The translations under genes were made by a program, and so were the position numbers. From Neisseriaceae bacterium (GTDB lineage Bacteria > Pseudomonadota > Gammaproteobacteria > Burkholderiales > Neisseriaceae): 7,256 nucleotides of DNA. How positions within the stretch are numbered: position 1 is the stretch's first letter; every line of letters begins with the position of its first letter. The stretch lies in assembly GCA_017989485.1 (NCBI GenBank), contig JAGNPU010000089.1:1-7256 (forward strand), in the 5' to 3' direction. Of the stretch, positions 1-5,275 are shown in pieces. Below the pieces are notes generated by a model. That model made no database searches. It saw only the letters and a list, made by a program, of their open reading frames with translations, and was not told the origin of the DNA.

Positions 1-107
1 ACGCTGGACTCGGCCATGCCTAAGGCTTGGGCCAGATCGGCGTAGGTCATGCGCGCCTGCTTTAATTCCTGCTTCAATACGGTGATTAAGGTGGCCGTTG
101 TGCTCAT
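1..107 (-). CDS. XRE-family helix-turn-helix regulator, N-terminal part only
   Basis: Reading the minus strand from the ATG at 107 gives about 35 codons that stay open to the window edge, so only the N-terminus is present. The visible protein contains LKQELKQARMTYADLAQALG followed by MAESS. This is the usual start of a Cro/C1 (XRE) type DNA-binding domain: helix 1, then 'TYADLAQALG' as helix 2 and the turn, then the start of the recognition helix. Proteins of this kind bind short operators as dimers. The gene is divergent from the ceramidase-like gene at 224, with 116 bases between the two starts, so it could control itself and that neighbour; this is inference from position only. No strong Shine-Dalgarno sequence precedes the ATG. 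The effector domain, if any, lies outside the window, so the ligand and targets are unknown. Confidence 0.75.
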   Translation of the reverse strand, partial: MSTTATLITVLKQELKQARMTYADLAQALGMAESS

Positions 108-223
108 GGGTATCGTTAAATTAGGCTAAAAGTAGCATTGTGCCGTATTTGTAAAATAAAACAATACTTTTTATGCGTCGGGCGTCATGATGATGGATGA
201 GTACTTCATGAAAGGGGACGCAA
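108..223. promoter_or_regulatory. Divergent AT-rich control region between the XRE regulator and the ceramidase-like gene
   Basis: This 116-base gap is clearly more AT-rich than the flanking genes and must hold both divergent promoters. An imperfect inverted repeat, GTATTTGT (145-152) with AACAATAC (160-167), surrounds an A-rich centre and could be an operator for the XRE protein. Candidate promoter hexamers exist on both strands (for example TTGTAA at 149 on plus and TTTACA on minus), but none has a good partner at 16-18 bases, so I assign no start site. AAAGGGG at 211-217 is a strong ribosome binding site for the ATG at 224. Confidence 0.35.
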
Positions 224-1018
224 ATGAAACAGATGATGCCTGTGAAAGAGGCTGGGGCGACGCTGCGGCCGGCACCGCTGCTGCGCTTAGAGCGCTATTT
301 ATTGGGTTTGGCGGGGCTGTGGCTGATGTTGGCCATGGTTGGCCCGCACATTCCGCAATACGCGGACTATCACGGCTTTGCCGACCAAAGCCATTGGCTG
401 GGCATGAGCCACTGGGGCGACGTTTGGTCTAATGTGCCCATTACCTGCGTGGGAATAGTGGGCATTTGGCTAGGGCGGCAGGGCGATTTGCTGCGGCGTT
501 GGCCGGTGTTGGGGGCACAGCAGCAGCTGTTTTTTTACGGCCTGGTGCTGACCGGTGTGGGCTCGTTTGTTTACCACCTCGAGCCCAATGACCAAACGCT
601 GTGGCTGGATCGCTTGGGCATGTGTGTGGCCTTTGCCGGGATGTTGGGGGTGGCCTTAACCCATCGCTGTAGCGATCGGGCCGGTGAAGTGGTGGCCTAT
701 GCGGCGCTGATAGCCGGGCCGGTCAGCCTATGGCTGTGGCAGTACAGCGGCAGCCTGTGGGTGTGGGGCCTATATCAAGGGGGTGGGATGGTGCTGATTA
801 TGGGTCTGGCGATGCTGCCGGCGGTGTCGACGCGGCATCGAATCAGCCTGGCGGCCGTCATGGCCTGTTATGGGGTGGCCAAGCTGTGCGAGCTGGGCGA
901 CCATCAGCTGTTCGCCCTGACCCAGGGCTGGGTGTCGGGCCATACGCTGAAACACCTGTGGTCGGCGGCGGCGGGGCTGCCGCTGGTGTGGGCGCTGCGA
1001 CGGCAGCGCCGGGGCTAG
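224..1018 (+). CDS. Alkaline ceramidase-like (CREST superfamily) integral membrane hydrolase
   Basis: The 264-residue, very hydrophobic protein has about seven membrane segments (roughly 24-41, 68-83, 99-117, 129-146, 156-172, 178-199, 206-222) plus a hydrophobic C-terminal stretch. It matches the alkaline ceramidase/phytoceramidase family (CREST superfamily). Known members such as human ACER3 use a Ser, three His and an Asp around zinc to cleave the amide bond of ceramides. The same set is seen here with matching local spacing: S114 and H118 in GSFVYH, D129 in WLDRLGM (11 after the His), and H240/H244 in HTLKH. The bacterial-type N-terminal block FADQSHWLG (52-60) and DVWSN (66-70) is also present. 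The substrate is not shown by sequence and could be a ceramide or another amide lipid. ATG 224 is chosen for its ribosome binding site 6 bases upstream. The gene is divergent from an XRE regulator and ends 5 bases before the A-run of a terminator. Confidence 0.82.
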   Translation: MKQMMPVKEAGATLRPAPLLRLERYLLGLAGLWLMLAMVGPHIPQYADYHGFADQSHWLGMSHWGDVWSNVPITCVGIVGIWLGRQGDLLRRWPVLGAQQQLFFYGLVLTGVGSFVYHLEPNDQTLWLDRLGMCVAFAGMLGVALTHRCSDRAGEVVAYAALIAGPVSLWLWQYSGSLWVWGLYQGGGMVLIMGLAMLPAVSTRHRISLAAVMACYGVAKLCELGDHQLFALTQGWVSGHTLKHLWSAAAGLPLVWALRRQRRG

Positions 1019-1023
1019 GCCAT

Positions 1024-1057
1024 AAAAAAAGCAGCTTCGATGTCGAAGCTGCTTTTT
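1024..1057. terminator. Bidirectional intrinsic terminator between ceramidase-like gene and suhB
   Basis: GCAGCTTCGA (1031-1040) pairs perfectly with TCGAAGCTGC (1043-1052) around a tiny loop. Seven A residues lie before the stem and five T residues after it, so it works as a rho-independent terminator in both directions. It sits between two convergent genes whose stops are at 1018 (plus) and 1071 (minus). Confidence 0.92.
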
Positions 1058-1070
1058 GGGCCATTGAGGC

Positions 1071-1859
1071 TTAGCGTTGGTGCTTGCTGATGATTTGTAA
1101 CAGCTGCGCCAATACTTTAGGGTTGGCGGCCACAATGTCACCGCTTTCCATCCAGCCGTCGTCGCCGTTAAAGTCGGTCACAATGCCGCCGGCTTCTTGG
1201 ATGAGCAGGCTGCCTGCGGCAAGATCCCAGGGTTTGACATTGTATTCAAAGAACCCATCCACACGGCCAGCGGCCATATTGCATAGGTCTAGAGAGGCGG
1301 CGCCTTCACGACGGCCACCAGCGGTTTTGGTCAATACGTCTTTTAAAATGGCCAGGTAGGTGTCCATCATGCTTTGGTCTGCCACGGGAAAGCCGGTAGA
1401 GATCAGGCATTCGTGGAGTTCAATGCGGTTAGGCACGCGGATACGACGGTCATTCAGCAAGGCGCCTTGGCCGCGAGAGGCGGTGAATAAGGCATTGTGT
1501 TCTGGGGCAAATACCACGGCTTCGGTGATGAGGCCTTTGTGCGCTAAGGCCATAGAAATCGAGTATTGTGGATGACCATGTAAATAGTTGGTGGTACCAT
1601 CCAAAGGATTAAGTATCCATTCGTAGTCAGATTTAGCCGAACCCTGAACGCCAGATGCTTCCGTGCTGATACGGTGATGTGGGTAAGCCTCTTTCAGGAT
1701 AGACACCAAAATGTTTTCTGATTCCTGGCTCACCTGCGACACAAAGTCATTAAACGCTGTGTTTTCATATTTAACCGAAGTTAAGTTGTTGGAAGCGCGC
1801 AACATCATGTGCGCAGCGCGGCGGGCGGCCTTAATGGCCGTATTAATCATGGGGTTCAT
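1071..1859 (-). CDS. suhB: SuhB / inositol-1-monophosphatase family protein with degenerate active site
   Basis: The 262-residue protein aligns end to end with SuhB, a member of the lithium-sensitive inositol monophosphatase family that also serves as a Nus-complex cofactor in rRNA transcription antitermination and folding in E. coli. Family blocks seen are NDFV (37-40), ISTEASG (65-71), ILNPLDGTTN (82-91), GGRREGAASLDL (181-192) and PWDLAAGSLLIQEAGG (210-225). The superfamily core is D...EE...DPxDGT...WD...GG. Here the first Asp is Ser44, the second Glu of EE is Ala68, and the first Asp of DPxD is Asn84, while E67, D87 and D212 remain. Two of the three changes alter a metal ligand or an active-site acid, so phosphatase activity is doubtful. 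I place the start at ATG 1859 rather than TTG 1871: it gives the usual MNPM N-terminus and brings residue numbers level with E. coli SuhB as I recall it. It is divergent from trmJ and convergent with the ceramidase-like gene. The reading frame is intact, so this is not a simple pseudogene. Confidence 0.93.
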   Translation of the reverse strand: MNPMINTAIKAARRAAHMMLRASNNLTSVKYENTAFNDFVSQVSQESENILVSILKEAYPHHRISTEASGVQGSAKSDYEWILNPLDGTTNYLHGHPQYSISMALAHKGLITEAVVFAPEHNALFTASRGQGALLNDRRIRVPNRIELHECLISTGFPVADQSMMDTYLAILKDVLTKTAGGRREGAASLDLCNMAAGRVDGFFEYNVKPWDLAAGSLLIQEAGGIVTDFNGDDGWMESGDIVAANPKVLAQLLQIISKHQR

Positions 1860-1922
1860 GTGTAAATCCAAGTTCCAAATAATGGTGTGCCACCCCGCTT
1901 GTGTGGGGAATGTGCGTCACCG

Positions 1923-1950
1923 TTGAAGACGTATTGACTGAATGTTTAAA
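1923..1950 (+). promoter_or_regulatory. Possible trmJ promoter
   Basis: TTGAAG (1923-1928) and TTTAAA (1945-1950) are separated by 16 bases and each matches the sigma70 consensus at four of six positions. Transcription would begin near 1957, upstream of the preferred trmJ start at 1996. It is a weak match and only a suggestion. Confidence 0.25.
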
Positions 1951-1954
1951 GATC
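1943..1954 (-). promoter_or_regulatory. boxA-like element in the suhB mRNA leader
   Basis: The minus strand reads GATCTTTAAACA here. Its first nine bases match GCTCTTTAA, the core of the E. coli boxA (NusB/NusE binding site), at eight of nine positions, and CA follows after one extra A. If the TATAAT at 1965-1970 is used, the element lies only a few bases into the suhB transcript and about 85 bases before the ATG. In E. coli, boxA-like sequence in the suhB leader is used by the Nus factors, including SuhB, for autoregulation. The same logic here is inference. Confidence 0.45.
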
Positions 1955-1964
1955 GAATCCGCAA

Positions 1965-1994
1965 ATTATACGCATATTTAACCCAAACTGAAAC
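1965..1994 (-). promoter_or_regulatory. suhB promoter with consensus -10
   Basis: The minus strand has a perfect TATAAT at 1970-1965. The best -35 at 18-base spacing is GTTTCA (1994-1989), a weak half match. Transcription would start near 1958, giving a leader of about 100 bases. The -35 element ends right next to the preferred trmJ ATG at 1996, so the two divergent expression signals are tightly interlocked. Confidence 0.6.
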
Positions 1995-1995
1995 C

Positions 1996-2799
1996 ATGAA
2001 TAAACCACAGTGCCCATTATTTTTAGAAAACGTCCACATTGTCCTCAGCCGCACCAGTCATCCGGCCAATATTGGTGCCGCTGCGCGCGCCATGAAAACC
2101 ATGGGCTTGAGCAAGCTGATTCTGGTGGCCCCCAACGTCATGGCGACGCCGATGACGCCCACGCCGATTGCCTATGATCCAGAGGCACCAGAGGCGTTTA
2201 GCCTGCCCGAAGAGAGCTTTGTCTTGGCCTCGGGGGCCCGTGACGTCTTAGAGCGGGCCTTAATTGTGCCCACCTTGGCCGATGCGCTGGCGCCGATGAC
2301 GATTAGCTGCGCCCTCACCAGCCGCAAGCGGGAGTTAACCGCCGAGCTAAAAACCCCGCGCGAACAAATGCCGGAGGTGTTGGCCCTGGCGCAACAGGGC
2401 CAGCAGGTGGCCTTGGTGTTTGGCAACGAAACCTTTGGCCTGTCGATAGACGAAGTGCACAGCTGCAATCGATTGATCACCATTAATGGCAATCCGGATT
2501 ACTTTTCATTAAACCTGTCTCAGGCCGTTCAGGTCGTGTGTTATGAGTTATTTAGTCAAGTAGACTTAAGCATGGATTATTTACAGCAGGAGACGGAATT
2601 GGCCACCCACGAGCAGGTGCAGGGCATGGTTGAGCACATGGGGGCCACCATGGATCAGCTGGGCTTTTTTGAACGTCGCAACGGCGAACGCCTCATGCGT
2701 CGGATGAAGCGCCTGTTTGACCGCGCCGCGGTAGAACGCGAAGAGATCGATATTTTGCGCGGCTTCTTTAAGCTGATTGGCAAGAAGACCGACTCATGA
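1996..2799 (+). CDS. trmJ: tRNA (cytidine/uridine-32-2'-O-)-methyltransferase TrmJ (SpoU/SPOUT family)
   Basis: The enzyme transfers a methyl group from S-adenosylmethionine to the ribose 2'-OH of nucleotide 32 in the anticodon loop of certain tRNAs; it acts in the cytoplasm as a knotted dimer. All three SpoU signatures are visible in the 267-residue product: motif 1 SHPANIGAAARAMKTMGL (21-38), motif 2 ALVFGNETFGLS (139-150) and motif 3 NPDYFSLNLSQAVQV (166-180). The C-terminal GERLMRRMKRLFDRA and IDILRGFF blocks are typical of TrmJ rather than of other SpoU enzymes. It is about 20 residues longer than E. coli TrmJ, partly from an extra Pro/Ala-rich stretch at about 50-73. The frame stays open back to ATG 1942, but ATG 1996 fits the family N-terminus and avoids the suhB promoter. 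The stop overlaps the next gene's start (ATGA at 2796-2799), so the two are probably co-transcribed and translationally coupled. Confidence 0.92.
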   Translation: MNKPQCPLFLENVHIVLSRTSHPANIGAAARAMKTMGLSKLILVAPNVMATPMTPTPIAYDPEAPEAFSLPEESFVLASGARDVLERALIVPTLADALAPMTISCALTSRKRELTAELKTPREQMPEVLALAQQGQQVALVFGNETFGLSIDEVHSCNRLITINGNPDYFSLNLSQAVQVVCYELFSQVDLSMDYLQQETELATHEQVQGMVEHMGATMDQLGFFERRNGERLMRRMKRLFDRAAVEREEIDILRGFFKLIGKKTDS

Positions 2800-3674
2800 A
2801 CCATGCCCAAGACGCGCTGTGGTGGCGCTTAACCGATACGGCCGTACGCGACCTGGCCTCGCTGTTGACGGCGCCCGCGCTGTGGCACAGTGGCGTTGAG
2901 CTGCCCCATCGCACCCTGTTGGGCGAGGAAGGGTTTCGGTTTTTATTGGGCTTAAATGACGAGCCCGCCCCGCTGCATGCCTTTTTGGCGGCAGAGGCAC
3001 CTTACGGTCATCGGCTGGGCTTTTATGCAGAAAGCCTGCTGGCGTTTTGGTTTCAACATGCGCCACATGGCGCGCTGCTGGGCCGCAACCTGGTGCTGTA
3101 TGACGACGCCCAGCGCCGCACCCAGACGCTGGGGTCGGTGGATTTTCTGGTGCGCCTAGACGGCGAAGTCTGGCATCTGGAGTTGACCTGTAAGTATTAT
3201 GGCAATCCGCATCAGGGTTTGGATGGGTTTATGGGCCTGAATCGGCAGGATAAAATGGCCCATAAAGTCGGCAAGCTGCAACAGCAGTTGGCCTGGTCTG
3301 AGGATGCGGCGTTTGCGCCGATTGCGGCAGCGCTTGATTTGGCTATGCCGATTAAGCGTGCCTCAATCGTGCGCGGCGTGGGCTTTACCCCAGAGGGCAC
3401 GCTGTTGGCTTCGCCTGCGCCGATGAATCGCTACGGCTGGGCCGGATTGTATTTAGACGATTGGTCGGCCTTGCCCGAGGCGTTGCAGGGCGCCCGTTGG
3501 GTGCTGCTGCGCAATATGCAAAGGCTGAGCCCGGCACGCGTGTTGTGGGCCGACAGCCAGCCATTTACGGCCTTGGTTGAGGGCGCGCCAGAGGGCGTGG
3601 TGGCGTTTTTGAGCGAACGCATAGATGGCCATTGGCATGAAATCAGCAGGGTCATGAAGCGCGCAGCGCCTTGA
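2796..3674 (+). CDS. DUF1853 family protein (predicted PD-(D/E)XK-like fold)
   Basis: The 292-residue soluble protein is recognised as DUF1853 from the blocks LGFYAESLLAFWF (74-86), TLGSVDFLVRLDG (111-123) and VWHLELTCKYYG (125-136). These read as a conserved helix followed by two strands. E79, D116, E129 and K133 sit where a PD-(D/E)XK nuclease-like core would place its acidic and lysine residues, and the family has been suggested to belong to that superfamily. The spacing ExxxK departs from the classical ExK, so activity is uncertain and no substrate is known. There is no signal peptide or membrane segment. The start codon shares ATGA with the trmJ stop, which fixes the start and implies coupled expression with a tRNA-modifying enzyme. 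A role in RNA or DNA metabolism is a guess from that context. No clear terminator follows. Confidence 0.72.
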   Translation: MNHAQDALWWRLTDTAVRDLASLLTAPALWHSGVELPHRTLLGEEGFRFLLGLNDEPAPLHAFLAAEAPYGHRLGFYAESLLAFWFQHAPHGALLGRNLVLYDDAQRRTQTLGSVDFLVRLDGEVWHLELTCKYYGNPHQGLDGFMGLNRQDKMAHKVGKLQQQLAWSEDAAFAPIAAALDLAMPIKRASIVRGVGFTPEGTLLASPAPMNRYGWAGLYLDDWSALPEALQGARWVLLRNMQRLSPARVLWADSQPFTALVEGAPEGVVAFLSERIDGHWHEISRVMKRAAP

Positions 3675-3677
3675 TTT

Positions 3678-3744
3678 GGGCCCTTAATTGGGGTAAAGAA
3701 GGGGCCGCAATTCGCTGAAAATCATTGTGATTTTGCCTGCGGCC
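3678..3744. repeat. Cluster of overlapping inverted repeats upstream of tig
   Basis: GGCCGCA (3703-3709) and TGCGGCC (3738-3744) form a perfect 7-bp outer stem. AAAATCA (3718-3724) and TGATTTT (3728-3734) form a perfect inner stem with a 3-base loop. A competing hairpin pairs GGCCCTT (3679-3685) with AAGGGGCC (3699-3706) with one bulged base and uses part of the same outer arm. No T-run follows directly, so this is not a standard terminator. It may be an mRNA 3' structure for the trmJ operon or an operator for tig. Confidence 0.55.
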
Positions 3745-3753
3745 ATGATACAC

Positions 3754-3783
3754 TTGAAAATTATTTTTTTGTCTACATCTTAT
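3754..3783 (+). promoter_or_regulatory. Candidate tig promoter
   Basis: TTGAAA (3754-3759, five of six consensus) is followed 18 bases later by TCTTAT (3778-3783, four of six), with a T-rich spacer. The leader would be about 90 bases long. TTTAAT at 3811-3816 is an alternative -10 but lacks a -35. AAGGG at 3866-3870, six bases before ATG 3877, is the ribosome binding site. Confidence 0.35.
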
Positions 3784-3876
3784 GGATGTGGGGTTAATAA
3801 ACGCAGTTATTTTAATGCTTGTCCGATTAAAGCACGGCAGGACGGGCGTTTTGTCACGTAAAGATAAGGGTTTAAC

Positions 3877-5196
3877 ATGGATGTTAAGGTAGAAAACTTA
3901 GAAGGTTTAGAACGCAAAGTAACATTGGCTTTGGCTTGGGATGAAGTAAACGAACAAGTGACTGCCCGTTTAAAACAGATGCAGAAAAAGGCCAAAGTAC
4001 AAGGTTTTCGCCCAGGTAAAGCGCCTTTGAAAATGGTTGAGTCTATGTACGGCCAAGGCGCACGTGAAGAAGTGTTGAATGAAAAACTACAGCGCGATTT
4101 CTACGACGTGGTCGTGGGCCAAAAAATCCGCGTGGCCGGTTACCCACGTTTTGACGCACAAGAAACCCAAGACGACGAAAAAGTATTCAAAGTAGACGCC
4201 GTATTTGAAGTGTACCCAGAAGTGGCCGTAGGTGACTTGAGCGCCAAAGAAGTGGAAAAAGTAGTGGCCAACGTGGGCGACGCCGAAATCGATCAAACCA
4301 TCGAAATCTTGCGCAAACAGCGCACCCGTTACAACCACGTTGAGCGTGCAGCGCAAGACGCCGACCGCATCATCATCGACTTCGTTGGCAAAATTGACGG
4401 CGAAGCGTTTGAAGGCGGCAGCTCTGAGAACTTCCCCTTCGTTTTGGGTCAAGGCCAAATGTTGCCAGAATTTGAAGCAGGCCTAGTGGGCATGAAACAA
4501 GGCGAATCCAAAGACGTTGAAGTGAGCTTCCCTGAAGACTACCATGGCAAAGACGTGGCCGGTAAAACCGCCGTGTTCACCTTGACCATGCAAAACGTGT
4601 CTGAAGCCGCTTTGCCAGAAGTGGACGCTGACTTCGCTAAAGCCTTAGGCATTGAAGACGGTGACGTGAGCAAAATGCGTGCTGAAGTTGAGAAAAACGT
4701 GGCGCGTGAAGTGAAACGTCGTACCGAAGATAAAACCAAAGAAAACGTGATGCAAGCCTTGTTGGACGTGACTGAAATCACCGTGCCTAAAGCACTGGTG
4801 GCTGAAGAAACCACGCGTTTAATGGGTGAAATGCGCGAAAACTTCATCAACCAAGGCATGGACGCGAATAGCCTGCCAGACTTCCCCGTAGAAATGTTTG
4901 CCGCTCAAGCCGAGCGTCGCGTGTCTTTGGGTCTGATCTTGGCGCAATTGGTTGAAGACAACAAGCTTGAGCCAAAACCAGAGCAGGTTGAAGCCGTGAT
5001 TGCGGAATTCGCCGAAAGCTACGAAGACCCTAGCGAAGTGATTGACTGGTACAAAGCCGATGCGCAACGCATGCAAGGTCCTAGCTCTTTGGCGGTTGAA
5101 GCCAACGTGGTGGCCTTTGTGTTGGGCCAGGCCAAAGCCGTTGAAAAAGCCATGACGTTTGACGAAATCATGGCCGCTCAGCAAGGCGCAATGTAA
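3877..5196 (+). CDS. tig: Trigger factor, ribosome-associated chaperone and peptidyl-prolyl isomerase
   Basis: Trigger factor docks on the large ribosomal subunit at the tunnel exit and shields nascent chains. The 439-residue length is normal and all three domains are present. The N-terminal ribosome-binding domain (about 1-115) carries the signature GFRPGKAP at 43-50. The FKBP-type isomerase domain (about 155-240) has IIIDFVGKIDGEAFEGG, then FVLGQGQMLPEFEAGLVGM and FPEDYHGKDVAGK. The C-terminal chaperone domain is rich in charged helices. Codon use differs from the neighbours: AAA, GAA and TTG dominate and G+C is lower, as expected for a highly expressed gene rather than a transferred one. 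It has its own intergenic region and terminator. In many bacteria clpP follows tig; here a convergent membrane-protein gene does. Confidence 0.98.
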   Translation: MDVKVENLEGLERKVTLALAWDEVNEQVTARLKQMQKKAKVQGFRPGKAPLKMVESMYGQGAREEVLNEKLQRDFYDVVVGQKIRVAGYPRFDAQETQDDEKVFKVDAVFEVYPEVAVGDLSAKEVEKVVANVGDAEIDQTIEILRKQRTRYNHVERAAQDADRIIIDFVGKIDGEAFEGGSSENFPFVLGQGQMLPEFEAGLVGMKQGESKDVEVSFPEDYHGKDVAGKTAVFTLTMQNVSEAALPEVDADFAKALGIEDGDVSKMRAEVEKNVAREVKRRTEDKTKENVMQALLDVTEITVPKALVAEETTRLMGEMRENFINQGMDANSLPDFPVEMFAAQAERRVSLGLILAQLVEDNKLEPKPEQVEAVIAEFAESYEDPSEVIDWYKADAQRMQGPSSLAVEANVVAFVLGQAKAVEKAMTFDEIMAAQQGAM

Positions 5197-5220
5197 CCGT
5201 CATTGCGTTAAGGTTTCATC

Positions 5221-5250
5221 AAAACCGCCTCGATTCGAGGCGGTTTTTTT
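5221..5250. terminator. Intrinsic terminator of tig, likely bidirectional
   Basis: CCGCCTCG (5225-5232) and CGAGGCGG (5236-5243) form a perfect 8-bp stem with the loop ATT, followed by seven T residues and preceded by four A residues. It begins 24 bases after the tig stop and 26 bases before the end of the convergent membrane-protein gene, so it probably serves both. Confidence 0.95.
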
Positions 5251-5275
5251 GTGCCTGGCGTTTTGGTCGGCGGGA

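Noticed and set aside
187..432. 81-codon plus-strand frame overlapping the start of the ceramidase-like gene
   Set aside because: It lies in a different frame from a gene with clear family motifs, has no recognisable protein features, and loses its own good ribosome binding site to the ATG at 224.
1204..1215. AGGCTGCCTG-like sequence resembling a Neisseriaceae DNA uptake word
   Set aside because: It matches about 10 of 12 bases of one known variant, but it occurs once, inside the suhB coding region, and neither strong terminator carries it. One copy is not evidence of an uptake system.
1860..1871. TTG start four codons upstream for suhB
   Set aside because: ATG 1859 gives the normal family N-terminus and keeps residue numbering aligned with E. 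coli SuhB.
1942..1995. 18-codon N-terminal extension of trmJ from ATG 1942
   Set aside because: The added residues do not match the TrmJ family start, the extension overlaps the suhB promoter and boxA-like element, and it lacks a good ribosome binding site.
3678..3744. Reading the inverted repeats as the operon terminator of trmJ-DUF1853
   Set aside because: No T-run follows any of the stems directly; the nearest T-run (3764-3770) is about 20 bases after the outer arm.
4087..4458. Long minus-strand frame inside tig
   Set aside because: It is opposite a strongly conserved gene and encodes a His/Val/Phe-rich sequence without domains, as expected for an antisense shadow.
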